Notes: generated from the sequence alone by a model not told the origin. A stretch of DNA of 45,437 nucleotides from 14-2 sp963628035 (GCA_963628035.1 CAVGED010000013.1:1-45437), one strand, 5' to 3'; counted from the first letter of the stretch, positions 33,434 through 42,594 are shown. A program made the numbers and translations.

Positions 33434-33462
33434 CGTCGGTAATCAAAAGGAGGAATACACAG

Positions 33463-33915
33463 ATGACAATTTCAATGATAAAAGCACTGCTTGATGCTTG
33501 CTATCAGGCAAAGCGTGTCCGCGAATTGCTTCCAGCGCTTCCAAATGGCGTTGCGCCGTCTCATATTCAGTACCTCGATACGATAGAGAATCTGGAGAGT
33601 CGCGGCATTAAGGTGAAAGTATCCGACATCAGCGATGCGCTGAACATTCCGCGCCCCGGTGTGACGCGGACGGTCAAGGAGATGGAGGATAATGGATATT
33701 TGAAAAAGACCGCATCAGATGAGGATGGCCGTATTACCTATCTCTCGATTACAGATGCCGGAAGAAAACTGTCACAAACATATAACAACCAGTTTTTTTC
33801 ACGACTTGCACCGTTATTGATCGATATTTCTGAGGAAGATGCCGAATGTACGATTCGTACCATTGAAAAATTGTATCAGACCATGTCGGAAAGGAGGATC
33901 ACCCTTGAACGCTGA
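33463..33915 (+). CDS. MarR-family transcription regulator
   Basis: The 150-residue dimeric winged-helix repressor shows VSDISDALNIPRPGVTRTVKEMEDNGYL as recognition region (about 53-80) and the wing SDEDGRITYLSIT. It overlaps the MATE gene by 11 bases, so the two are translated together and the repressor most likely controls efflux in response to a drug or phenolic compound. The palindrome over its promoter would serve as operator. Confidence 0.9.
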   Translation: MTISMIKALLDACYQAKRVRELLPALPNGVAPSHIQYLDTIENLESRGIKVKVSDISDALNIPRPGVTRTVKEMEDNGYLKKTASDEDGRITYLSITDAGRKLSQTYNNQFFSRLAPLLIDISEEDAECTIRTIEKLYQTMSERRITLER

Positions 33916-35248
33916 TTTTACGCAAGGCAGCATTTTGAAGAAGCTGTCACTCTTTATGCTCCCTATACTCGGAGCCTTAATTTTACAAGCGGCTTATGGT
34001 GCGGTTGACCTGTTGGTAGTCGGGCAGTTTGGCTCGACCGCCGGACTTTCTGCCGTTTCAACCGGCAGTCAAGTGCTGAATCTTGTGACATTTGTAGTCA
34101 CGCAGCTTGCTATGGGCGTGACGGTGCTGATCGCACGTTACCTTGGCGAAAAGCGATCCGAGCAGATCGGCGCAATCCTTGGTGGAGCTGCCGTTGTGTT
34201 CGCAATCCTCTCAGTGGGAATGTTTATTCTGCTGGTAGGCTTTGCCCGCCCCATCTCTGTTTTGATGCAGGCACCGGAGGAGGCGATCGATCTTACCGCG
34301 AGTTATGTGCGCATCTGCGGCGGCGGTATCTTCTTCATCGTTGCCTATAACCTGCTCTCTGCTATTTTCAGAGGTCTTGGCGATAGCCGGTCGCCGCTGA
34401 TCTTCGTGCTGGTGGCCTGCGTGGTCAATATTGCGGGGGATCTCATACTGGTTGCGGGGGTTGGAATGGACGCTGCCGGTGCGGCCATTGCGACGGTGCT
34501 GGCACAGGCCGTCAGCGTGGTGTTTGCGGTCGTGCTGCTGGTTAAAAAGAAGCTGCCTTTCACCATCACGCGGGCGGATTTCCGACTCAATCCCCAGTGC
34601 AAAAGATTTCTCAGCATCGGCCTGCCGCTTGCTTTGCAGGAGTTTTTGACACAGCTTTCCTTTCTGGCACTCTGCGCATTCGTCAACCGCCTGGGTCTGA
34701 CGGCATCCTCTGGTTACGGAGTTGCCGGCAAGATTGTAAGTTTTGCCATGCTGATTCCCAGCGCGCTGATGCAGTCCATGGCATCTTTCGTCGCCCAGAA
34801 CGTAGGCGCAGGCGATCAGAAGCGCGCTAAAAAGTCAATGTTGACGGGTATCGGCATAGGTTTGGCCTTCGGTTGCGCTGTGTTTGTACTCGTTATGTTC
34901 AAGGGCGATCTTCTCGCAGGTATCTTTTCGCCGGATCCCGAGGTCGTACAAAAAGGCTTTGAATATCTGAAGGGCTTCGCACCGGAAACCATTGTGACTG
35001 CTATTATGTTCAGTATGGTCGGTTACTTTAACGGCAATAATCAAACGTTGTGGGTCATGATCCAGAGTCTCATTCAGACGCTTTTGGTTCGTCTTCCGCT
35101 GGCGTATTATATGAGCATTCAACCAAATGCAAGCCTGACAAAAATCGGTCTTGCCGCTCCTGCATCCACGGTGGTAGGAATTGCTTTGAATATTGCATTT
35201 TATATATATTGGAGCCGAAAAAATGGTATTATCAGAAAATCAGCATAA
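33905..35248 (+). CDS. MATE-family multidrug efflux pump
   Basis: Translation starts at TTG (33905) behind AAGGAGGATC, inside the end of marR; upstream codons in frame are inside the repressor gene. The 447-residue protein has 12 hydrophobic helices in two halves with the MATE features (YGAVDLLVVGQFG in helix 1-2, RGLGDSRSPL, and GNNQTLW in the second half). It exports cationic drugs or metabolites in exchange for sodium or protons. It converges on the metal ATPase gene with only 18 bases between. Confidence 0.9.
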   Translation: MNADFTQGSILKKLSLFMLPILGALILQAAYGAVDLLVVGQFGSTAGLSAVSTGSQVLNLVTFVVTQLAMGVTVLIARYLGEKRSEQIGAILGGAAVVFAILSVGMFILLVGFARPISVLMQAPEEAIDLTASYVRICGGGIFFIVAYNLLSAIFRGLGDSRSPLIFVLVACVVNIAGDLILVAGVGMDAAGAAIATVLAQAVSVVFAVVLLVKKKLPFTITRADFRLNPQCKRFLSIGLPLALQEFLTQLSFLALCAFVNRLGLTASSGYGVAGKIVSFAMLIPSALMQSMASFVAQNVGAGDQKRAKKSMLTGIGIGLAFGCAVFVLVMFKGDLLAGIFSPDPEVVQKGFEYLKGFAPETIVTAIMFSMVGYFNGNNQTLWVMIQSLIQTLLVRLPLAYYMSIQPNASLTKIGLAAPASTVVGIALNIAFYIYWSRKNGIIRKSA

Positions 35249-35266
35249 GGGCGCAGGCAAGAGGGA

Positions 35267-37147
35267 TCACATCTTTTTTCTCCATTTCAGCAAGAATGCA
35301 GAATTTGTAATAACGAGCACAGAGCCCGCATTATGAACCAACGCACCCACAACCGGGTTCAAAGTACCGATGATGGCAAGGACAATAGCGACAAAGTTCA
35401 AAGTCATCGAGAAGGTCATATTGAGCTTTATTGTTGTCATCATCCGTTTGGACAGGGCGATCAGGTGAGGTAGTTCCTTGACCTCATCATCCACAAGGGC
35501 TATGTCCGCAGCATCCACGGCAATGTCACTGCCCACACCGCCCATGGCAATACCGACATCCGCTTTCTTCAGCGCAGGGGCATCATTTATGCCGTCACCG
35601 ATCATACACACGGGCATATTTTTCGCCTGATACTCTCCGATGGAGTTTAGCTTATTCTCCGGCAGGCAGTTCGCACGGACAGTACCGATATGTAACTGGG
35701 CGGCAATCGCATTGGCGGCATTTTCGTGATCGCCGGTCAGAAGCACCGGCTGAACGCCCAGACTGGAAATCGAATCAATCGTCTTGGCACTTTCCTTACG
35801 CAGAGTATCTGAAAGAGCAAGAAATCCGGCAAATTCTCCGTTTACGGCGATATAAGTCACCGTACAGCCTTGACTGATGTAATTCCCCCCGGCATCGGCG
35901 GGAACGGTCATTTGCACATTATGCTCCGAAAGCAATTCCGGATTTCCCGCAAGGATCTCTTTGCCTTCCACGACGGCGCTGACACCGCGTCCGGGAATCA
36001 TTTGGAAGTTGTCAGCAACAGAGAGCATGACAGCACGTTCTTTTTTACAACAGCTTACAATGGCTTTCCCAAGCGGATGCTCCGAAAGCTGCTCTGCAGA
36101 GGCAGCCAAACGGTAGATATCTTCCTCTGTAAAACCATCGCAAACGCTTGTGACGGCTACGACCTCCGGTGTACCGTAGGTGAGCGTGCCGGTCTTATCA
36201 AATGCAATCACTTTTGCCTTTGCCAGGCGTTCCAAAGCGTCGCCTTCACGCACGAGAAATCCGTGCTTTGTGGCATTTCCGATTGCTGCCATAATTGCAG
36301 TGGGTGTTGCCAATACCAATGCACATGGGCAGAACACAACAAGAATGGTAACCGCACGAATGATCTGTCCGGTGATAAGCCATGTCAGAGCGGCGGCAGT
36401 CAGAGCGATGACAACGATCCATGTAGCCCAACGGTCTGCAATGCCGACGATTTTGGCTTTGCCGGCGTCTGCCGACTGAACGAGTCGGATCATACGCTGA
36501 ATGGAGCTGTCCTCGCCTACCTTCGTTGCCTCCATTTCAAAGGCACCGAACTGATTTACGGTGCCGCTGGATACGGTATCGCCCACCGTCTTATCCACGG
36601 GCAGTGATTCTCCGGTCATGACAGCTTGATTGATAGATGTCTGTCCGGAAACGATCACGCCATCCACAGGAACGCCTTCACCGGGCAAGACCCGGATGCG
36701 GTCACCGACCTTGACTTGCTCGGCAGGGATGGTTTCTTCTTTGCCGTCTCGAATGATTCGCGCAGTCTGCGGTGTCAGATGGACGAGCTTTTCGATACCG
36801 GCGCGAGCCTTAGCTACCGTCAGCTCCTCAAGCAATGCGCCGAGCTGCATAATGAATGCAACTTCACCAGCCGCAAAATCCTGACCGATACACACAGATG
36901 CGATCAGCGCCAGGGATACGAGTACATCTGCTTTGATATCAAAGGATGTGACAAGCCCGATGACAGCTTCCATAACAATCGGCACACCACACAGAATGAT
37001 TGCCACCCAAGCCATGTCAAACGGGAACGGTTGAAATTTCAGCAGACTGCAAATGACGGCGGCTCCGGAAACTGCAAGAAAGAAGATGTCCTTTTTGATT
37101 CCGCCGAGCTCCAACAGATGCTCCAGCTTTTCCATTAACTTTTTCAT
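35267..37147 (-). CDS. P1B-type heavy-metal-transporting ATPase
   Basis: The start is MKKLMEKLEHLLE; the frame extends 16 codons upstream into the operator. The 626-residue pump lacks an N-terminal metal-binding domain. It has TGES (178-181), the transmembrane metal motif Cys273-Pro-Cys275, phosphorylated Asp317 in DKTGTLT, the HP dipeptide in SEHPLGKAI and GDGINDAP. The last helices have HNAGSVLV, not the MSxSS of copper pumps or the clear Asp of zinc pumps, so the metal is uncertain; control by a CsoR-type repressor with Cys-His-Cys favours copper. Confidence 0.9.
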   Translation of the reverse strand: MKKLMEKLEHLLELGGIKKDIFFLAVSGAAVICSLLKFQPFPFDMAWVAIILCGVPIVMEAVIGLVTSFDIKADVLVSLALIASVCIGQDFAAGEVAFIMQLGALLEELTVAKARAGIEKLVHLTPQTARIIRDGKEETIPAEQVKVGDRIRVLPGEGVPVDGVIVSGQTSINQAVMTGESLPVDKTVGDTVSSGTVNQFGAFEMEATKVGEDSSIQRMIRLVQSADAGKAKIVGIADRWATWIVVIALTAAALTWLITGQIIRAVTILVVFCPCALVLATPTAIMAAIGNATKHGFLVREGDALERLAKAKVIAFDKTGTLTYGTPEVVAVTSVCDGFTEEDIYRLAASAEQLSEHPLGKAIVSCCKKERAVMLSVADNFQMIPGRGVSAVVEGKEILAGNPELLSEHNVQMTVPADAGGNYISQGCTVTYIAVNGEFAGFLALSDTLRKESAKTIDSISSLGVQPVLLTGDHENAANAIAAQLHIGTVRANCLPENKLNSIGEYQAKNMPVCMIGDGINDAPALKKADVGIAMGGVGSDIAVDAADIALVDDEVKELPHLIALSKRMMTTIKLNMTFSMTLNFVAIVLAIIGTLNPVVGALVHNAGSVLVITNSAFLLKWRKKM

Positions 37148-37169
37148 ATACCAGCCTCTTTTCTGTACC

Positions 37170-37215
37170 ATATGGGGTATATGTATATTATACATATGGG
37201 GGTATGGGTTGTCAA
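37170..37215 (-). promoter_or_regulatory. Metal-ATPase promoter with CsoR-type operator
   Basis: TTGACA (37210-37215) and TATAAT (37187-37192) on the minus strand are 17 bases apart. A perfect palindrome ATATGTAT-AAT-ATACATAT covers the -10, flanked by GGGGTAT runs on the plus strand at about 37174-37180 and 37199-37205. GGGGTATATGTA recurs at the csoR promoter. Confidence 0.75.
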
Positions 37216-37228
37216 GAGGGTAAATAAA

Positions 37229-37253
37229 AAAGCCAGTCCATAGAACCGGCTTT
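37229..37253 (-). terminator. Terminator of csoR
   Basis: On the minus strand AAAGCC (37253-37248) pairs with GGCTTT (37234-37229) and is followed by a T-run. It lies nine bases after the csoR stop and separates it from the ATPase promoter. Confidence 0.75.
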
Positions 37254-37261
37254 CAGAAGGT

Positions 37262-37537
37262 CTATTGCATATTTGCAAAACGCTCCACAGCTTTTGTGAA
37301 GCTCTCGATGGTCTTGTCCGCATCACCGTGCTGAATACCGTCTCGGACACAGTGCTGGATATGACCCTCCAACACCACTTTGCCGCAACCGTTCAGAGCG
37401 GATTTGGCAGCATTGATTTGTGCCAGGACATCTTCACAGGGAACATCCTCATCGATCATGCGATCGATCGCTTGTACCTGTCCGATAATCTTTTTCAATC
37501 TGCGGTGCAGATTTTCCGAATCCATGCATTGTTTCAT
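37262..37537 (-). CDS. csoR: CsoR/RcnR-family metal-sensing repressor
   Basis: The start is MKQCMDSENLHRRL behind GGAGG with eight bases of spacing; more upstream codons are not supported. The 91-residue all-helical protein has Cys34, His59 and Cys63, the Cys-His-Cys triad that binds Cu(I) in CsoR. The RNA-like AT-rich operator with GGGGTAT flanks occurs at its own promoter and at the ATPase, so metal binding would release both. It acts on DNA as a tetramer. Confidence 0.9.
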   Translation of the reverse strand: MKQCMDSENLHRRLKKIIGQVQAIDRMIDEDVPCEDVLAQINAAKSALNGCGKVVLEGHIQHCVRDGIQHGDADKTIESFTKAVERFANMQ

Positions 37538-37558
37538 AACTACAGCCTCCATACTGTT

Positions 37559-37600
37559 AGGGGTATATGTAATTATACTGTACAGGCGTGCGTTTGTCAA
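37559..37600 (-). promoter_or_regulatory. csoR promoter with matching operator
   Basis: TTGACA (37595-37600) and TATAAT (37572-37577) on the minus strand are 17 bases apart. The plus strand shows GGGGTATATGTA at about 37560-37571 and GTATA/TATAC symmetry covering the -10, matching the ATPase promoter. Confidence 0.7.
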
Positions 37601-37695
37601 CATTCCGGGGCAGTACACCTGTGGCTTGACACACTTCACGCATCCAAATATAATAAATATATTCAAAAGCTGTGTGAAGAAAGGCGGTGGAAATC

Positions 37696-38595
37696 TTGTA
37701 TAACCCTCAACTTGATACTTTTCTGCGTGTGGCTGATGCAGGCAGCTTTAATAAAGCGGCAGAAGAAGCATTCATTACGCCGACAGCCGTCATTAAGCAA
37801 ATCAATCTGTTGGAAGCGGAATTGGGCCTCCGGCTTTTTGAGAGAACTCATAGAGGACTGACCTTGACAAAAGCCGGAAAGTCACTGTATCAAGACACCA
37901 AATACATCATTCAGTATTGCAGAGATTCCGTAACGCGGGCGAAAAACGCCATGCAGGAGGATGCAAATATCATTCGTATCGGAACATCTCCCATGACGCC
38001 GGCGCAGCTTCTTATGCAGCTTTGGCCGAAAATACAGGCATATTGTCCCGATATGAAATTTCAGATCATCCCCTTTGAAAACACGCCGGAAAACGCAAGA
38101 GAAATACTGGGGAACCTGGGAAAAAACATTGATGTGGTAGGCGGTATTTTTGATGAAACCATGCTTAAACTGCGGGGCTGTGCGGGACTTATGTTATCAC
38201 GGGAGCCGTTTTGCTGTGCAGTGTCCGTACATCACCGCCTTGCGGCCAAGGACAGATTGACGATACAGGATCTATATGGCGAAAACCTTTTGCTGATGTG
38301 CAGAGAGTGGAGTCATTATGTTGATGCACTAAGAGATGAGCTTTGGAAAAATCATCCGAAGATCCGTATTGTAGACTTTGAGTTTTACAATATGGATGTG
38401 TTTAACCGCTGCGAAAACTCGAATGATGTCTTGCTCGCCATTCCCGGTTGGGCAAATGTGCATCCGCTTCTGAAGGTTATTCCGGTAGAGTGGGATTACA
38501 GTATTCCTTACGGTTTGCTTCATGCCCCCGCTCCCTCGGAAACCGTAAAAAGATTTTTAACGGCTGCGGCCGAAGCAATGCCGGATATAAAATAG
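37696..38595 (+). CDS. LysR-family transcription regulator
   Basis: The TTG at 37696 is chosen (MLYNPQLDTFLRV, typical LysR opening) with AAGGCGGTGG upstream; a GTG three codons earlier is too close to it. The 299-residue protein has the winged helix-turn-helix (about 1-60, SFNKAAEEAFITPTAVIKQI) and a two-lobed effector domain (about 88-299). It reads toward an iron alcohol dehydrogenase, flavodoxin and esterase, which it may control; the effector is unknown. Confidence 0.88.
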   Translation: MYNPQLDTFLRVADAGSFNKAAEEAFITPTAVIKQINLLEAELGLRLFERTHRGLTLTKAGKSLYQDTKYIIQYCRDSVTRAKNAMQEDANIIRIGTSPMTPAQLLMQLWPKIQAYCPDMKFQIIPFENTPENAREILGNLGKNIDVVGGIFDETMLKLRGCAGLMLSREPFCCAVSVHHRLAAKDRLTIQDLYGENLLLMCREWSHYVDALRDELWKNHPKIRIVDFEFYNMDVFNRCENSNDVLLAIPGWANVHPLLKVIPVEWDYSIPYGLLHAPAPSETVKRFLTAAAEAMPDIK

Positions 38596-38601
38596 AATAT
38601 T

Positions 38602-38661
38602 TGTTATAACCTTTAGGTATAAACTTATAAACGAATCGAGACTTCCCATGAAGCCTCGATT
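38602..38661 (+). promoter_or_regulatory. Operator-like dyad and hairpin before the alcohol dehydrogenase
   Basis: The dyad ATAACCT-tt-AGGTAT (about 38606-38620) lies between possible promoter elements TTGTTA and TATAAA. A hairpin AATCGAG (38634-38640) / CTCGATT (38655-38661), extended by TTC/GAA, follows with a weak T-run; it may end the lysR transcript or form part of the leader of the next gene. Confidence 0.45.
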
Positions 38662-38735
38662 TCTTTATAATACAGGCAGAGAACAGGAAAAGAGCAGTGA
38701 GCCTTACAAAATAAAACAAACCTGGAGGAAGAATC

Positions 38736-39893
38736 ATGAACAACTTTATTTACGAAAACAAGACAAAGGTATATTTCGGCAAAGGTGGCGTCAAGGAATA
38801 TCTCGGCTGTCTCTTAAAAAAAGTCGGCAGTACCGTCCTGCTCGCCTACGGCGGCGGTTCCATCAAGAAAAACGGTGTGTATGATGAGGTGACGGATATC
38901 TTAGCTGCTGCGGGAAAAACAGTCGTTGAATTTCCCGGTATCATGTCAAATCCTACCTACGCAAAGGTACAGGAGGGCGCAAAGCTTGCCCGTGAAAATC
39001 ATGTGGACTTTATTCTTGCGGTCGGCGGCGGCTCGGTCATTGACTGCTGCAAGATCGTATCGGCACAGGCAAAGCTTGACGAGGACATCTGGGAGATGGA
39101 GACCGTCAAGAAAACCTATCCCACGGAATTTGTGCCGATGGGCGCTGTTGTGACTGTTTTCGGTACCGGTTCGGAAATGAACGCCGGCGCCGTTATCACC
39201 CATGAGGAAAAGAAAATCAAGGCGGGGATTTTCGGCGCGCAGGCTGAGTTTGCATTTCTCGACCCGACCTACACCATGACCGTGCCGATGAAGCAGGTGA
39301 TCTCCGGCGCATTCGACACGTTAAGCCATGCGATGGAAACTTATTTCGGAAAACCGGAGGAAAACAACCTCTCCGACGATATAAACGAGGCGGTTATGCG
39401 TTGCGTTATCCGCAATATCAGAGGGCTACTGCTTGACAACGAAAACTACGATGCCAGAAACGAGCTTGCATGGGCGTCGTCCATGGCAGAAAACGGTATT
39501 TTGAAAATCGGCAAGATCACCGACTTTCAGGCGCATCAGATCGAGCATCAGCTCGGCGCTTATACCGATTGCAACCACGGCGCAGGCCTTGCGGTCATTC
39601 ATCCCGTGCTCTACCGCCATATTTACAAGAGCGGCGTGAAGCGTTTTGCCCGCTTTGCTGAAAATGTATGGGGCGTTGAAGATAAAGGAAACGATGAAGC
39701 GACCGCCCTTGCGGGAATAGAAGCGCTTTCCGATTTCATCAAGGAGATAGGACTTCCCACCACCTTTACGCAAATGGGAATTCCGGAAAGCACTGACTTC
39801 CGCGCGATTGCGGATTCCACTAACATTACCGCTGGCTGCTGCAAAAAGCTCAGCCACGATGAAATCCATGAGATATTGCGTGAGTGCATTTGA
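38736..39893 (+). CDS. Iron-containing alcohol dehydrogenase, YqhD/BdhA-type
   Basis: The 385-residue cytoplasmic enzyme has the NAD(P) loop GGGS (97-100), the iron ligands Asp194 and His198 (FDTLSHAMETYF), and two more histidines in the QIEHQLGAYTDCNHGAGLAV segment (about 268-287). This group reduces aldehydes to alcohols, often with NADPH, and protects from reactive aldehydes. It follows the LysR regulator on the same strand and precedes a lipoprotein flavodoxin by 66 bases. Confidence 0.93.
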   Translation: MNNFIYENKTKVYFGKGGVKEYLGCLLKKVGSTVLLAYGGGSIKKNGVYDEVTDILAAAGKTVVEFPGIMSNPTYAKVQEGAKLARENHVDFILAVGGGSVIDCCKIVSAQAKLDEDIWEMETVKKTYPTEFVPMGAVVTVFGTGSEMNAGAVITHEEKKIKAGIFGAQAEFAFLDPTYTMTVPMKQVISGAFDTLSHAMETYFGKPEENNLSDDINEAVMRCVIRNIRGLLLDNENYDARNELAWASSMAENGILKIGKITDFQAHQIEHQLGAYTDCNHGAGLAVIHPVLYRHIYKSGVKRFARFAENVWGVEDKGNDEATALAGIEALSDFIKEIGLPTTFTQMGIPESTDFRAIADSTNITAGCCKKLSHDEIHEILRECI

Positions 39894-39959
39894 TTTTGGG
39901 ATAGATGCTCAAAATAGAAATACTGTTTGCATATTTTATAAAACAAAGGAGAGATCAAC

Positions 39960-40649
39960 ATGAAAAAACGAATCGCATTTATAACAAGTATGCTGCTGGT
40001 ATTCAGCCTTGCCGCCTGCGGCAGTACAGCCGTTGACAAGAGCGGCTCCGCAACCGATTCCGGCTCCCAGGTATCGGATCAGACACCCAGCACATCGGGG
40101 GCGTCCGATAACAGTGAATCCAAACCGGAAGACACTTCTGAGCCGGGGGCTGCGACAGGCGGCAAGACGCTGGTAGTCTATTATTCCGCATCAGGCAATA
40201 CCGAAGGCGTTGCAGGCTACATTGCAGCCGCAACGGACGCAGATGTTTTTGAATTGGAGCCGAAAGATGCTTATTCAAGCGCCGATCTGAATTACAGCAA
40301 CAAGGACAGCCGCGTGGTTTATGAGCACGACCATCCCGAAGCAAGAGAAACGGAACTTGTTAAAAGCACGGTCGATAACTGGGACGAGTATGACACCGTG
40401 TTTATCGGGTATCCTATTTGGTGGGGGATTGCCGCATGGCCGGTGGACGGCTTTGTAAAGGCCAATGATTTTACCGGAAAAACCGTGATCCCGTTCTGCA
40501 CATCGGCAAGCTCAGGACTCGGTGATTCCGGCAAGCTGCTCGCCGAGATGGCGGGAAGTGGAAACTGGCTCGAAGGCCAGCGTTTCTCCTCCGGCGCTTC
40601 GGAGCAGACCGTGCGGGAATGGGTCGACAGCCTTGGACTGAATAAATAA
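39960..40649 (+). CDS. Flavodoxin-domain lipoprotein
   Basis: The product has a signal peptide with lipobox SLAAC (Cys20), a Ser/Thr/Glu-rich spacer (21-68) and a flavodoxin fold of about 160 residues with the FMN phosphate loop SASGNTEG and the YPIWWG isoalloxazine loop. It would be anchored outside the membrane, where flavodoxins are unusual. It likely works with the dehydrogenase and esterase neighbours; the electron partner is unknown. Length 229. Confidence 0.88.
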   Translation: MKKRIAFITSMLLVFSLAACGSTAVDKSGSATDSGSQVSDQTPSTSGASDNSESKPEDTSEPGAATGGKTLVVYYSASGNTEGVAGYIAAATDADVFELEPKDAYSSADLNYSNKDSRVVYEHDHPEARETELVKSTVDNWDEYDTVFIGYPIWWGIAAWPVDGFVKANDFTGKTVIPFCTSASSGLGDSGKLLAEMAGSGNWLEGQRFSSGASEQTVREWVDSLGLNK

Positions 40650-40662
40650 AGAAGTGATTACT

Positions 40663-41577
40663 ATGCGAAAAAGAGGGATAGTCTTAACGGTTTTTAGCCT
40701 TTTGACTGCGCTGTCTGTTGCCGGATGCAGCATTTCTCCGGCAGCGGACGAGCCAAGCACGACGGACTCCATCGCAAAAAGCCCGACCGTCGGCGAGAGC
40801 AGTATCAGTGAGTCTATGCCGAACAGTTCGGAAGATTCACAGACAGTGACGGCGGGAACGGAAACGTATCGCGGTTTTGTGATTGATAATGTGCTACACT
40901 CCGAGCAGGACGGCGATATCCATTACAATGTATATATTCCTGACAGCTATGACGGAAGCCGCCCTTACGCCCTGTATTTTACACTTCCGGGATACGAAGG
41001 ACTGTATTTTCAGGGCGTGGCTCAAAATCTGAAATCGGAAGAATTCGGCTTTGAGGCGCAGAAATACAACAATGAGATGATCATCGTCGCTCCGCAGCTT
41101 AGCGATTGGGGAGAAACCTCCGCTGATCAAACCATCGCACTGGTTGAATATTTTTTGAAAAACTATAATATTGACCGCCAAAGGGTATACGCAAATGGGT
41201 ATTCAGGCGGCGGCGAGACCATGTCTCTGGTAGTAGGCAAGCGTCCCGATCTGTTTACGGCGTATCTTCAGATCTCCTCAAAATGGGACGGTGAATATGA
41301 GTCGGTAGCTGAAGCACGGCTCCCCGTTTATTTTGCCATCGGGAGAAACGATGAATACTACGGTTCAGAGCCGACACAGACCGCCTATAACACTCTGTTC
41401 GCTCTGTATGAAAAGCAGGGTCTTACACAGGCGGAGATCAATAATCTTTTGGTGCTTGATATCAGGGAACACAGTTATTTCACCGAGCGGAAAGCCCCAA
41501 ATGAACACGGCGGAGGCGGACTGTTTGCCTATGACACGGATATTATGGGATGGCTGTTCGACCGCTCCCGTTTTTGA
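40663..41577 (+). CDS. Alpha/beta-hydrolase lipoprotein, esterase/PHB depolymerase-like
   Basis: The start is MRKRGIVLTV, 13 bases after the flavodoxin gene. A signal peptide ends in lipobox SVAGC (Cys22). A spacer of about 45 residues precedes the hydrolase domain with nucleophile Ser181 in GYSGGGE; an acidic residue and His follow toward the end (REHSYF region). Such surface esterases open ester-linked glycans or polyesters. It ends directly beside a foreign-looking permease fragment. Confidence 0.82.
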   Translation: MRKRGIVLTVFSLLTALSVAGCSISPAADEPSTTDSIAKSPTVGESSISESMPNSSEDSQTVTAGTETYRGFVIDNVLHSEQDGDIHYNVYIPDSYDGSRPYALYFTLPGYEGLYFQGVAQNLKSEEFGFEAQKYNNEMIIVAPQLSDWGETSADQTIALVEYFLKNYNIDRQRVYANGYSGGGETMSLVVGKRPDLFTAYLQISSKWDGEYESVAEARLPVYFAIGRNDEYYGSEPTQTAYNTLFALYEKQGLTQAEINNLLVLDIREHSYFTERKAPNEHGGGGLFAYDTDIMGWLFDRSRF

Positions 41578-41582
41578 CAAAG

Positions 41583-42418
41583 CGAACTTTGGAGCGTATC
41601 ATAGTCCTGTCATTCTGGAACAACACAAGCAAGCAACAAAAATTATTTCAGAACAATTAACAAAGGAAGAAAAAGAATACTGCTCTGATCGTGTAAGTAT
41701 GAAGTACCCGCTCATAATGTCGTATTCTTCTGCGTATAAGCAAATTATCAATAAAGCATATTGGATCCATATCATGTTAATACTATATGTGATTATGGTC
41801 TTATGTGATGTTTGTACGGTAGATCGGGCAAGACGACTGCACCAGATAATACGGGCAACCGAAAAGGGAACGAATAAAGCTATCGTTGCACGATTATGTG
41901 CCGGCGCTGCAATCGTAGTGGTATCTGCGCTCATTCTGTATATCCTTACCGCTATCATGCAGTTTGGTTTGTTTGGAACAGATGGTTTTCGCACACCTAT
42001 TCAGCAGATCGAGGGATTTCAATGTAGTTCGCTAATGATTTCTGTCGGTCAAGCCGTTATATTGATATGCCTGACGAGCATTATCCTATTAGCAATGATC
42101 GGCGCAATTACCATGCTTCTTTCTGAACTGCTGCAAAGCTCTGTTGGGGCCATCCTGTTGCCTAGCGTATTCTTGCTGTTTTCACTGATTTTTGATAGAT
42201 CGATATTTGATGAAAACAGGCAGATCTCACAGCTGTGGCAATACTTTCCCCTACAAAGAATAAGAGCGGAAATGCTATATGACGAAAGACTTGTATCCAT
42301 CGGTAATAAGCTGTTTACGGCAATTTCATTTAGTATAATTCTCTACCTTGTTGTCGGTGTACTTGCACTAATACTGTGCGCTGGCATTGCTTTTATGAGA
42401 AAACGCGATAGGAGGTAG
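41583..42418 (+). pseudogene. Remnant of ABC-2-type permease (front missing)
   Basis: In a different frame, beginning just after the esterase stop, about 278 codons encode a protein with four to five hydrophobic segments (around 41755-41825, 41885-41965, 42030-42150, 42300-42400) like the carboxy-terminal half of an ABC-2 membrane subunit. The frame runs back into the esterase without a start or ribosome site, and the first codons (FGAYHSPVILEQH) read as the middle of a loop. ATG at 41700 could give a shorter protein but has no site. This looks like a deletion junction. Confidence 0.7.
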
Positions 42419-42565
42419 TAGTAAGCTTAATTATGCGCTTTATTTCTCTCGATACGGTTATATAGCGCTTCAAGTTCGGTCTATTATAAAGCCTATTGAG
42501 TCAACATCGCGTCTGTCTTTGCCGAAGGAAAATTTTATTTTTTTGCAAGCTGTCTTTTAAATCCA

Positions 42566-42594
42566 TTGACACATCATCAATACACGGCTATACT
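42566..42594 (+). promoter_or_regulatory. Promoter of the MATE/sigma region
   Basis: TTGACA (42566-42571) and TATACT (42589-42594) are 17 bases apart. The transcript would begin near 42601 and contain the 13-codon leader. A short dyad TCCCA-tt-TGGGA (about 42602-42613) sits at the start point. The first 145 bases of the 256-base gap show nothing recognisable. Confidence 0.75.

Noticed and set aside
41333..42418. Long frame as an intact 361-codon permease
   Set aside because: The first 80 codons overlap the esterase in another frame and have no membrane character or start signal.
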